Shown here: in pieces, positions 1 to 7,750 of the stretch
Layout: each line of letters starts with the position of its first letter
How positions within the stretch are numbered: the stretch's first letter is position 1
Position numbers and translations under genes: made by a program
Notes under the pieces: model-generated
The model's database searches: none
Told to the model about the DNA's origin: nothing
What the model saw: the letters and a program-made list of their open reading frames with translations, nothing else
Origin: an uncultured Clostridia bacterium
Lineage (GTDB): Bacteria > Bacillota > Clostridia > UBA1381
NCBI GenBank assembly: GCA_934476675.1
Contig: CAKSOE010000033.1
Location: forward strand, 1 to 36,683
Direction: 5' to 3'
Length of the DNA stretch: 36,683 nucleotides

Positions 1-761
1 TCGCACAAGAAATCCGGCATATTAATTACTCTGTTGCTTTTTTCTGTTTTAGGACTTGTTATAATATCCTTTTTCCTAATACGCTGATATGATTTGCTGA
101 TTGATACAGTTTTTCTTTCAAAATCAAAGTCCGATGGTATCAATGCAAGTAATTCACCCAACCGTATTCCTGTCCAATACAACATTTCAAACGCATAGAA
201 CGAAATCGGCTTATCAAGTATTTCATCAATAAACTTCATATACTCATCCTTTGTCCAAAATTCTTTTTCTTTGTTCTTCGCCTTACCCATATTTCCTGCT
301 TTTGCAGCCGGATTTTCAGATAGTCCGTAAAACTTTGCCGCATGATTAAATATTGTACTTAATTGATTATGCAAAGTTTTAAGATATACCGGCGAATACG
401 GCTTGCCATTCTCATCACGGTAATTCATCATCTCATTTTGCCATTTAATAACATCTTTTGGCTTAATATCAGATATACGCTTCTTGCCGAAATAGGGAAT
501 CAGCTTATTATCAATGATAGAATCCTTTGTTTCCCATGTTGTTTCTTTGATTCTCGCTCCGATGTCTTCCCGATATAGTCCCACAAAGCTCTCAAAAGTC
601 ATATCTATGTCGGACTCTGCCTTACGCAGTTGCTCTCGCTCCCAACATTGAGCTTCTCGCTTTGTGTTGAAACCACGTTTTTGTGTTTGTTTTCGCTCGC
701 CTGTCCAATCAGTAAAACGATAAACCGCTCTCCATTTATCACCATCTTTATAAACTGCCAT
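1..761 (-). CDS. Tyrosine-type site-specific integrase, C-terminus cut by window edge
   Basis: Phage or ICE integrase that recombines the element with the chromosome. The 253 codons visible start at the ATG at 761, preceded by an AGGAG site. Residues 1-45 form the small beta-rich arm-binding domain found in Tn916-family integrases (MAVYKDGDKWRAVYRF), about 60-150 the SAM-like core-binding domain, and the first catalytic Arg lies in TGIRLGEL near residue 215. The His-x-x-Arg and Tyr of the active site lie beyond the left edge. The start overlaps the last 14 bases of the excisionase gene, so the two are transcribed and probably translated together. Whether the full gene is intact cannot be judged. 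Confidence 0.88.
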   Translation of the reverse strand, partial: MAVYKDGDKWRAVYRFTDWTGERKQTQKRGFNTKREAQCWEREQLRKAESDIDMTFESFVGLYREDIGARIKETTWETKDSIIDNKLIPYFGKKRISDIKPKDVIKWQNEMMNYRDENGKPYSPVYLKTLHNQLSTIFNHAAKFYGLSENPAAKAGNMGKAKNKEKEFWTKDEYMKFIDEILDKPISFYAFEMLYWTGIRLGELLALIPSDFDFERKTVSISKSYQRIRKKDIITSPKTEKSNRVINMPDFLC

Positions 762-957
762 TTTCACTACTCCTTTCTGCCTGCGGCTTATAGTTTACTT
801 TTTCGAAAAAGTACTGCTTACTTACTCTGCCGGCAATGGTGCGAAATCCTTGCCGTTGCAGCTCGGAATTCATTTCCTTGATAACCTTGTAAGCATATGA
901 CTTTGATACTCCGAGTATCTGCTGCACTTCATCAGCTCTCAAAAACAAATTCCCCAT
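748..957 (-). CDS. Excisionase-like HTH protein
   Basis: A 69-residue protein with a winged helix-turn-helix of the excisionase/MerR type (LRADEVQQILGVSKSYAYKV). Such proteins bind the arms of an integrated element and direct the integrase towards excision. I chose the ATG at 957 because GAGGAG lies a suitable distance upstream; an upstream GTG (972) would fall on that ribosome binding site. It precedes and overlaps the integrase gene. Transcription comes from the promoter at 1062-1090, which overlaps a possible operator. Confidence 0.82.
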   Translation of the reverse strand: MGNLFLRADEVQQILGVSKSYAYKVIKEMNSELQRQGFRTIAGRVSKQYFFEKVNYKPQAERSSENGSL

Positions 958-1048
958 GTTTTCACTCCTCACTATTGTTTTTTTATCATTTAGCGTGAAT
1001 ATAATACAAATAAATGCTTTTATGTTCGCATCAACTCAACGTAATTTG

Positions 1049-1066
1049 ATAATGTATAACCATTAT
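1049..1066. repeat. Inverted repeat, possible operator for the element repressor
   Basis: Perfect arms ATAATG and CATTAT with a six-base centre overlap the -10 element of the excisionase-integrase promoter. The position fits a repressor site; binding is not shown by sequence alone. Confidence 0.4.
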
Positions 1067-1090
1067 ATCCTACTTTTAAGATAATGTCAA
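1062..1090 (-). promoter_or_regulatory. Promoter of excisionase-integrase
   Basis: On the minus strand TTGACA (1085-1090) and TATAAT (1062-1067) are separated by exactly 17 bases, a perfect housekeeping-sigma promoter. An inverted repeat ATAATG-6-CATTAT (1049-1066) covers the -10 and start region, which would suit repression by the XRE protein encoded divergently. Confidence 0.8.
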
Positions 1091-1130
1091 GTGTTTTTCA
1101 AAAATTTATTATCTTTTTTATTTCTTATAG

Positions 1131-1159
1131 TTGACTAACTCAAACTAATATGTTATAAT
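1131..1159 (+). promoter_or_regulatory. Promoter of XRE repressor
   Basis: TTGACT (1131-1136) and TATAAT (1154-1159) with 17-base spacing, about 30 bases before the repressor start codon. The -35 lies inside AGTT-4-AACT, a short palindrome that could allow autoregulation. Confidence 0.78.
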
Positions 1160-1191
1160 ATATAGTATAATAACACGATTGGAGACATATT

Positions 1192-1641
1192 ATGGCTATC
1201 GGAGAACGAATACGATTTTTAAGAAATCTGCACGGTACCACGCAAAAATGGCTCGGTATAAAACTCGGCTTTAGCGAAAAAACAGCCGAAACCCGTGTAG
1301 GTCAATATGAAATAGGCGTCAGAACACCCAAAGATGAAATGATAAAGGATGTTGCAAAAATTTTCGGAGTATCACCGCAGGCAATCAAACTGCCCGATAT
1401 CGATAACTACGATGCACTGCTGCATACATTGTTTGCAATAGAGGATATATATGGATTGACAATAAATATGCTTGATGACGAGTTTTGTCTTACACTTGAC
1501 AGAGATAATCCGTCTTATTTTCCTATGTACGATATGCTTCGTGCTTGGAATAAAGTTGCCCGCAAGTATAGAAACGGCGAAATAACAAAAGAGGAATACG
1601 ATAACTGGAGATATAATTATCCGGAAAGTAATGCTAAATAA
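1192..1641 (+). CDS. XRE-family HTH repressor of the element
   Basis: A 149-residue DNA-binding protein. Residues about 4-65 form a Cro/C1-type helix-turn-helix (GERIRFLRNLHGTTQKWLG, then a recognition helix region ending RVGQYEIGVRTPKDE); the rest is an acidic alpha-helical tail with no known domain I recognise. No peptidase domain of the LexA or ImmA-cleaved type is present, so induction would need another factor. GGAG lies 8 bases before the ATG. Divergence from excisionase-integrase and the operator-like repeats between them suggest it keeps the element dormant; that role is inferred from position. Confidence 0.8.
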   Translation: MAIGERIRFLRNLHGTTQKWLGIKLGFSEKTAETRVGQYEIGVRTPKDEMIKDVAKIFGVSPQAIKLPDIDNYDALLHTLFAIEDIYGLTINMLDDEFCLTLDRDNPSYFPMYDMLRAWNKVARKYRNGEITKEEYDNWRYNYPESNAK

Positions 1642-1721
1642 ACTGAACTACAATGTTGTAGTATGTGGAAGCCACATTTTCAAATCATTTCACTATATTT
1701 AAGCAGAGAGGAGGGAATAAT

Positions 1722-1889
1722 ATGAATATAAAATATATTGGCAACGATACCAACAAGTCCGAAAAGGGTAAGATTCATGTAAAAAATGGGGATTATACGG
1801 GCTGTGGTGCTAGAATAGACGATAATCCAGAAGATTGGGTTGAAACATCACAAGCAGTTACGTGTGAAAAGAATGGTTGTAAGAAATAA
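1722..1889 (+). CDS. Small Cys-containing hypothetical protein
   Basis: A 55-residue, hydrophilic protein starting at ATG 1722 behind a strong GAGGAGGG site (an upstream TTG at 1665 lacks one). Three cysteines lie in the C-terminal half (TGCGARIDD and CEKNGCKK), suggesting a small metal-binding fold or ribbon. It follows the repressor by 80 bases containing two short hairpins (ACTACA-ATGT-TGTAGT and ATGTGG-AAG-CCACAT). I recognise no function; it is probably an accessory gene of the element. Confidence 0.55.
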   Translation: MNIKYIGNDTNKSEKGKIHVKNGDYTGCGARIDDNPEDWVETSQAVTCEKNGCKK

Positions 1890-1913
1890 TAACATATAGG
1901 TTTCCACATCACA

Positions 1914-1956
1914 AAAAGAGCTAACTGAAAATCAACTCAGTTAGCTCTTAATTTTA
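1914..1956. terminator. Bidirectional terminator between element and guaA
   Basis: A perfect 13-base-pair stem (1916-1928 with 1937-1949) with an 8-base loop. The minus-strand copy is followed by CTTTTTGTG, a good tail for transcripts leaving guaA; the plus-strand copy is followed by TTAATTTTAT. It serves the convergent small element gene and guaA, whose native terminator was probably displaced by the insertion. Confidence 0.8.
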
Positions 1957-2045
1957 TAAATAATTTAATGTTGCCAAATCGTTGCCAATTTGCACCTATA
2001 AGTGCCGCAAACGGCGTGGTTAAGCCATTTGTGAGGCGTAATACC

Positions 2046-3578
2046 TCATTCCCACTCAATTGTAGCCGGTGGTTTTGAAGTTATATCATACACCAATCGA
2101 TTAACATTTTTAACCTCATTTACAATTCTGTTTGACGCTTTTTCAAGCACATCATACGGAATTCTTGCCCAATCGGCAGTCATGAAATCAGTCGTTGTAA
2201 CAGCTCGTAATGCAAGTGTATAGTCATATGTTCGTCCATCTCCCATAACTCCGACGCTTCTCATATCGGTTATTACGGCAAAATACTGATTTATATCCCT
2301 ATCCAATCCCGCATTTGCGATTTCTTCTCTGAAAATCGCATCTGCATCACGCAGAATAGCAAGCTTCTCCTCTGTTATCTCTCCGATTACTCTCACCGCC
2401 AATCCCGGTCCCGGGAACGGCTGACGCCACACAAATTTTTCCGGCAATCCCAGTTCTATACCTAGCTGTCTTACCTCGTCCTTGAACAAATCTCTCAACG
2501 GTTCGATAATTTCTTCAAAGTCAACGTGCTCCGGCAAACCGCCTACATTATGATGACTTTTTATTGTTGCCGCATCACCGGCGCCGCTTTCTACCACATC
2601 GGGATAAATTGTACCTTGCACAAGATAATCAACCTTACCGATTTTCTTTGCTTCTTCTTCAAATACCCTTATAAATTCTTCGCCTATAATTTTTCTTTTC
2701 TTCTCCGGCTCGGTCACACCCAAAAGCTTATTTAAAAATCTATCCTGCGCATTTGCTCTTACAAGATTTATATCAAACTGCTTTCTGAACAGTGTTTCAA
2801 CCTCGTCGCCCTCATTCTTTCTGAGCAGTCCGTTATCCACGAACACACACGTTAGCTGCTTTCCTACCGCACGATGTATCATTACCGCGGCAACAGATGA
2901 ATCGACACCGCCCGACAGTGCACAAAGAACCTTTTTATCACCAATCTTTTCTTTCAATGCTTTAATTGACTTTTCGGCAAACTCTTTCATTATCCAGTCG
3001 CCCTTACAGCCACACACATTATACAGAAAATTTCTTAACATTTCCTTACCATGGATCGTATGATTTACCTCCGGATGAAACTGAACCGCATAGAGCTTCT
3101 TTTCTGTATTTTCATAAGCAGCACAAGGACAGGTATCGGATGACGCTGTAACCTTAAATCCCTCCGGAAGCTGTGAAATATAATCCGTATGACTCATCCA
3201 GCAAACAGTTTCGTCTTCGATCCCGTCAAAAAGCAAGCTTTTTTCAAGCTTTATCGGCATTTTACCGTATTCGCGCATCGGCGCCTGCTCTACCTTTCCT
3301 CCGAGGCTGTATGCCATAAGCTGACTACCGTAGCAAATTCCCAAAATCGGCACGCCAAGATTATATATTTCATTGTTATACTTCGGCGAATCCAGCTCAT
3401 ACACGCTGTTAGGACCGCCAGTAAAAATTATTCCGACAGGATTTTTAGCTTTTATTGCGCCAATATCCGACTTATACGGCATAATCTCACAATACACATT
3501 ACACTCGCGCACGCGGCGTGCAATAAGCTGATTATACTGACCGCCGAAATCCAAAACTATCACTGTTTCATTGTTCAT
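2046..3578 (-). CDS. guaA: GMP synthase (glutamine-hydrolysing)
   Basis: Converts XMP to GMP using glutamine and ATP in purine synthesis. The 510 residues hold a class I glutamine amidotransferase domain (nucleophile Cys82 in GICYGSQ, HPEV near residue 168), the ATP pyrophosphatase domain with the PP-loop SGGVDSS near 220, and the C-terminal dimerisation domain ending in the conserved TIEWE. Length is normal. It lies 21 bases after a GH20-like gene and probably shares its promoter at 5337-5365; no purine riboswitch is visible. The extreme 3' end is where the mobile element sits, and the reading frame is preserved. Confidence 0.98.
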   Translation of the reverse strand: MNNETVIVLDFGGQYNQLIARRVRECNVYCEIMPYKSDIGAIKAKNPVGIIFTGGPNSVYELDSPKYNNEIYNLGVPILGICYGSQLMAYSLGGKVEQAPMREYGKMPIKLEKSLLFDGIEDETVCWMSHTDYISQLPEGFKVTASSDTCPCAAYENTEKKLYAVQFHPEVNHTIHGKEMLRNFLYNVCGCKGDWIMKEFAEKSIKALKEKIGDKKVLCALSGGVDSSVAAVMIHRAVGKQLTCVFVDNGLLRKNEGDEVETLFRKQFDINLVRANAQDRFLNKLLGVTEPEKKRKIIGEEFIRVFEEEAKKIGKVDYLVQGTIYPDVVESGAGDAATIKSHHNVGGLPEHVDFEEIIEPLRDLFKDEVRQLGIELGLPEKFVWRQPFPGPGLAVRVIGEITEEKLAILRDADAIFREEIANAGLDRDINQYFAVITDMRSVGVMGDGRTYDYTLALRAVTTTDFMTADWARIPYDVLEKASNRIVNEVKNVNRLVYDITSKPPATIEWE

Positions 3579-3599
3579 ATTATTTTATCCCTTTCGTTT

Positions 3600-5306
3600 T
3601 TACATTCTCTCAAACTCGGCAAAAAGCTTTAAAAGCTCATCAAGCTCACTTCTTTTATTTTCTTCAAGCCATTTGCTTTCATACTCACTAACCCATAAAT
3701 CAAAGTTAACATAACATACAGCATCAATATTAAAGCATTTTGCATACCATTTGGCAATCAATGCTCTGAAATCCGCCGCAAGAATAAGTTCTTCTTTGAT
3801 TTCTTTTTTTATTGGCTTTTCTTCAAGCGCCGAATGTACCGACTTGAAAGTACTGATAGCCGTACATACATCTTTGATGTCAGGCGCTTGTTCGGCAGTT
3901 TCTCCGCTTGATTTTATAGCGCTGTATGCCCTCAGCAGTTTTCCCCAATTCGATGCGCCCTCTAATGCGCACATTTTATCTATCAATTCAACAGTTTCGC
4001 CATCGCCGTAAAAGCTTTCCGAAACGTTTTTTCTGAATTCATGGTCAAAAACCGTTTCCCTGCGCCAGCCGACAGCCGCTCCGCAAATCAATCCGTACAT
4101 TGCCGATTTAATGCCTGCAATGTTTCCGTAATCGCCCCAGTTTGTATTAAGTATTCCGTCTGCCCCGAATTCATACCCATATCCGGCAAGCCTTGATATA
4201 TTAAATTCTTCACAGCTTACAAGCTCGGTCGGTTCATTCCATGTGCTTGTTCCCGGGCAGACAATCTGTTTTCTGCCGCTGTCACTGAATTTCTTTACCT
4301 GCTCCCGACTCGGTTCGGGAGAATAATCCCAATTCAGAAATACAATATTCTCCGGCAATTCTTTTATGTATTCGGGGTGTTTTAGTATTATATCGCCCCA
4401 CATCATAACTTTTTTACCCTTAGATGCCACATATTCCGCGATTTTTCTGACAAATCCGCAATACAGCTTTGCAGGGTCTTTTCCTTTATTTACCCCCCGA
4501 CACAAATCAAAGGTTTCATCACAGCATATGTTGAAAGTATCACTTCTGAAAAGAGGCATATACTGATCTATAAGGCTCTTTATAAGTTCAAAACTTTCAT
4601 CATTCAGCGGATTTATGGTATGATGCGCCATCCTTTCCAAAAAGTGGTGTGATTTAGGAACGAATCCGTCCAGTTCACACAGATGCTTATATTTTTCACA
4701 TTCAAGCAAATGATATAAATGCCCGAAAGTCGAGAGTGACGGTATCAAATCTATGAAATTATCATAACAGTATTCATCAAGCGCAAGTATTTCCTCTTTT
4801 GTCATATATCCCAGTGCTCTTACCTCAGAATACTCTTTGAACTCATATGCGTGTTCAACATAAAGCTGAAGCGAATTAAGCTTATAATCCGTCATCGTGT
4901 CAACAAGTCTTTTTAATGTTTCAAGTTTCGGTACTCTTCCGCGCGTAACATCATGGTAAAATCCGCGGTACTGCATATCCGGACTGTCATTTATTGTACA
5001 ACATTCAATTGTTCCGTTATTTTCCGAAAGCATTGCCGAAAAGGTTTTTAAGCCGTAAAACGCACCTGCCGCACCGGAAGATTTTATACTGATTCTTTCC
5101 TTTGCTATCTCAATAGTATATGCTTCACTCTTGTCATTTCCTGCCTCGACATAAACATCAAAACCGTTTTTAACCGATTTTGTTATTTTATCTGCCGCTT
5201 TTACAAGCCTTCCGTCTATGTTTTCGGAAAAAGTCCAGTTTATATTACTAATATTAACACTTTCACCCGTATATTTTATGTTCTTAATTTTCGGTATTAT
5301 ATTCAT
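3600..5306 (-). CDS. GH20-like beta-N-acetylhexosaminidase, cytoplasmic
   Basis: A 568-residue glycoside hydrolase. Residues 1-110 match the small alpha/beta domain (GH20b type) that precedes many family 20 catalytic barrels; the barrel begins at MQYRGFYHDVTRGRVPK and contains the expected Asp-Glu pair at D263-E264 (CCDETFDL). Family 20 enzymes release terminal GlcNAc or GalNAc by substrate-assisted catalysis. There is no signal peptide, so it should act on sugars taken into the cell. Start: ATG 5306 is about 10 bases from GGGGAGGA; an in-frame GTG at 5315 sits on that site. Own promoter at 5337-5365; guaA follows. The exact substrate is not predictable. Confidence 0.8.
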   Translation of the reverse strand: MNIIPKIKNIKYTGESVNISNINWTFSENIDGRLVKAADKITKSVKNGFDVYVEAGNDKSEAYTIEIAKERISIKSSGAAGAFYGLKTFSAMLSENNGTIECCTINDSPDMQYRGFYHDVTRGRVPKLETLKRLVDTMTDYKLNSLQLYVEHAYEFKEYSEVRALGYMTKEEILALDEYCYDNFIDLIPSLSTFGHLYHLLECEKYKHLCELDGFVPKSHHFLERMAHHTINPLNDESFELIKSLIDQYMPLFRSDTFNICCDETFDLCRGVNKGKDPAKLYCGFVRKIAEYVASKGKKVMMWGDIILKHPEYIKELPENIVFLNWDYSPEPSREQVKKFSDSGRKQIVCPGTSTWNEPTELVSCEEFNISRLAGYGYEFGADGILNTNWGDYGNIAGIKSAMYGLICGAAVGWRRETVFDHEFRKNVSESFYGDGETVELIDKMCALEGASNWGKLLRAYSAIKSSGETAEQAPDIKDVCTAISTFKSVHSALEEKPIKKEIKEELILAADFRALIAKWYAKCFNIDAVCYVNFDLWVSEYESKWLEENKRSELDELLKLFAEFERM

Positions 5307-5336
5307 CCAAACCACTCCTCCCCGCCGATATTTTTA

Positions 5337-5365
5337 ATTATACAACACAGCGAATATTTTGTCAA
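5337..5365 (-). promoter_or_regulatory. Promoter of GH20-like gene and guaA
   Basis: Minus-strand TTGACA (5360-5365) and TATAAT (5337-5342), spacing 17, perfect consensus. The -35 touches the dtd stop codon, so a new transcript starts right after the preceding operon. Confidence 0.85.
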
Positions 5366-5815
5366 TTAAATTATTTTCGTGCTGTCTAAAAGCATCGTAA
5401 CCGGCCCGTCATTCAAAAGCTCTACTTTCATATCCGCACCGAAACGTCCTGTTTCAACCATAAGACCGCTCCCTTTAATATACTCCACAAATTCTTCGTA
5501 CATTTTATTGGCAGCCTCCGGTTTCATTGCATTGTCAAACGATGGTCTGCGCCCTTTGCGGCAGTCACCGCACAGCGTAAACTGCGAAACAACCAGTATT
5601 TCACCGCCGATGTCCGCTATACTCTTATTCATCTTTCCGTTTTCGTCCTCAAAAATGCGAAGATTGACGGTTTTATCGGCAATATACTTTAAATCCGTGT
5701 CCGAATCTCCGTCCGCCACTCCCAGTAAAATGAGATACCCATTCCCTATTTTTCCGCATATTTCACCGTCAACTTCAACCGAAGCGTGACTTACACGCTG
5801 TATTACCGCTCTCAT
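5366..5815 (-). CDS. dtd: D-aminoacyl-tRNA deacylase
   Basis: Removes D-amino acids (and glycine from mischarged tRNA-Ala) as a proofreading enzyme in the cytoplasm. The 149-residue product begins MRAVIQRVSHASVEVDG and shows both family signatures, SQFTL near residue 79 and NDGPVT near 134, the latter containing the Gly-cisPro motif that reads substrate chirality. Length is typical. Its ATG overlaps the stop of the upstream ABC-F gene in an ATGA, indicating translational coupling. Confidence 0.96.
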   Translation of the reverse strand: MRAVIQRVSHASVEVDGEICGKIGNGYLILLGVADGDSDTDLKYIADKTVNLRIFEDENGKMNKSIADIGGEILVVSQFTLCGDCRKGRRPSFDNAMKPEAANKMYEEFVEYIKGSGLMVETGRFGADMKVELLNDGPVTMLLDSTKII

Positions 5816-7725
5816 ACCTCGTATCCGTTCTCCTCTATAATATTTTGCAGTCTTTCCCATTCGGCAAAGGTTTCTTCAAGCTCTCCGTTTACCGTTTCAG
5901 CTTCCCCCGACAGCTGCGCAAGCTTTGTAAAATCCGCCGCAAGTGACGGATCTGACATTTCCTGTTCCAAAGCTTTCAGTCTGTCCTCTAAATTCATAAT
6001 TTTTTCTTCCGCCTTTTTGAAATCATTCACGGTTTTTCTTTTTTGTGCTTCAAGCCGTTTTTGTTCCTTATAATCAAGACCCTTTTCCGGCTTTTTTTCC
6101 TTTTCTTCCTCTTTTTCTTCCGTGCGGCGGCTCATATATTCATCATAATTTCCCGAAAAGCTTATAATTCCGTTCGGCGTAAGATACAATATCCGATCCG
6201 CCAGCTTATTTATAAAGTATCGGTCATGTGACACCATAAGCATTGTTCCGTCATATCCGTCAAGGGATTTTTCGAGCGCCTCTCTCGCTTCAATATCCAA
6301 ATGGTTTGTAGGCTCGTCCATGATAAGAAAATTAACGTTTTTAAGCATCAGCTTTACAAGCTCTACCCTTGCACGTTCGCCGCCGGAAAGACTTCGTATT
6401 TCCTTGAATACGTCCTCACCGCGGAACAAAAACACCGCAAGAGCATTTCGGATTTCCGTCTGTGTCATATCGGGATATGTGTCCCAGACCTCATCAATTA
6501 CAGTCTTATCCATGTTAAGGCTTTCCTGTATCTGATCATAATAGCCTATGCTGATATTCGCACCTATTTTGTAAAAGCCCTCCGTTTGCGTATATATCCC
6601 TAAAATAATCTTTAAAAGAGTGGTTTTACCGCATCCGTTTGCCCCAAGAAGAAAAACCTTTTCGCCTTTTTTTATGAACATATCGGCATTTTTAAAAATA
6701 TATTTTCCGTCAAATGCCATTCCGATGTTATCGCAGCTTAAAACGTCCTGACCTCCACCCGGACACGCTTTAAACGAAAAAATCATTTCCTCCGGCAATT
6801 CATCGGGTTTTACAAGAGTGCTTTCAAGCTTTTCGATAACTTTCATTTTACTTTCGGCGGTTTTTATATTCCTTTCTCTGTTCCATCTGCGCTGCTGCTC
6901 GACAATACCTTCAAGACGTTCAATCTCACGCTTTGTATTTTCATAATTACGCTGTTCCGTTTTACGGTCAATTTCACGCTGCACAGACGAGGCACTGTAA
7001 TTTCCGCCGTAACAATACAGCTTGCCGTTCTCCATATAAAAGGTTCTGTTGGTAACCCTGTCAAGAAAATATCTGTCATGCGAAATTACAACAAAGGCGC
7101 CTTTATAACTCTGTAAAAAGCTTTCAAGCCATTCCACCGATTCAATATCCAAATGGTTTGTAGGCTCGTCAAGCAAAAGCAGATTTGCGTCCGACAAAAG
7201 AATTTTTGCCAAAGCGACGCGTGTTTTCTGTCCTCCCGACAGCTTTGACACGTCAAGCTCAAATTCCTCCTCCGAAAATCCCAGTCCGGTAAGCGTACTT
7301 TTTATTTTGCTTTTATAGAAAAATCCGTCCATCTGCGAAAATTTTTCCTGAAGCCTTGTCTGACGTTCTATCAGCGCTTCGAGATTTCCCGATTTACATT
7401 CTATATCGATACGTATATCTTCAAGCTGATGTTCGATTGATATTACCTCGTCAAACACACTGAGCAGCTCGTCCATAATCGAATTGCTGCTTTCACTGCA
7501 CGCATACTGGTCAAGATAGCCTATGTTTGTAAGCTTGTTTTTAAATATTTCTCCGCTATCACAATCAATTTCGCCCGTCATTATTTTAAAAAGAGTAGAT
7601 TTTCCGGCGCCGTTCACACCGACAAAGCCTATTTTGTCACCGCTGTCAATGCTGAATGACGCCTTAGTAAACAAATCCTCTCCGCCAAAGCTTTTATTCA
7701 AATCGGAGCCGTTTAGTAGTATCAT
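5812..7725 (-). CDS. ABC-F family ATPase (translation factor)
   Basis: A 637-residue soluble protein with two ABC ATPase domains and no membrane segments. Domain 1 has Walker A GVNGAGKST (about 36), LSGGQKTR and LLLDEPTNHLD; domain 2 has GANGCGKTT, LSGGERAR and LIMDEPTNHLD. A charged interdomain linker and a Lys/Glu-rich C-terminal coiled coil (about 545-637) match the long ABC-F subfamily (YdiF/YfmR/Uup type), which binds the ribosomal E site and relieves stalled or drug-bound ribosomes. Residues alone do not tell housekeeping rescue from antibiotic resistance; the chromosomal setting beside dtd favours housekeeping. It starts 25 bases after the SLH-glucosaminidase gene. Confidence 0.92.
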   Translation of the reverse strand: MILLNGSDLNKSFGGEDLFTKASFSIDSGDKIGFVGVNGAGKSTLFKIMTGEIDCDSGEIFKNKLTNIGYLDQYACSESSNSIMDELLSVFDEVISIEHQLEDIRIDIECKSGNLEALIERQTRLQEKFSQMDGFFYKSKIKSTLTGLGFSEEEFELDVSKLSGGQKTRVALAKILLSDANLLLLDEPTNHLDIESVEWLESFLQSYKGAFVVISHDRYFLDRVTNRTFYMENGKLYCYGGNYSASSVQREIDRKTEQRNYENTKREIERLEGIVEQQRRWNRERNIKTAESKMKVIEKLESTLVKPDELPEEMIFSFKACPGGGQDVLSCDNIGMAFDGKYIFKNADMFIKKGEKVFLLGANGCGKTTLLKIILGIYTQTEGFYKIGANISIGYYDQIQESLNMDKTVIDEVWDTYPDMTQTEIRNALAVFLFRGEDVFKEIRSLSGGERARVELVKLMLKNVNFLIMDEPTNHLDIEAREALEKSLDGYDGTMLMVSHDRYFINKLADRILYLTPNGIISFSGNYDEYMSRRTEEKEEEKEKKPEKGLDYKEQKRLEAQKRKTVNDFKKAEEKIMNLEDRLKALEQEMSDPSLAADFTKLAQLSGEAETVNGELEETFAEWERLQNIIEENGYEV

Positions 7726-7750
7726 AAAAAATTCCTTTCGTACGGGCAGC

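Larger units (their letters stand above)
1..2045. mobile_element. End of an integrated element next to guaA
   Basis: The block between the left window edge and the guaA stop codon carries integrase, excisionase, an XRE repressor and one small gene, the standard control module of an integrative element or prophage. It stops directly at the 3' end of guaA, a conserved site that many genomic islands use for insertion (established knowledge). Two near-identical TTGCCAA words (1971-1979 and 1982-1990) resemble integrase arm sites. The integrase reads leftwards out of the window, so either the body of the element lies to the left or this is a small remnant. The second attachment repeat is not visible, so the right boundary at about 2045 is inferred. 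Confidence 0.6.
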
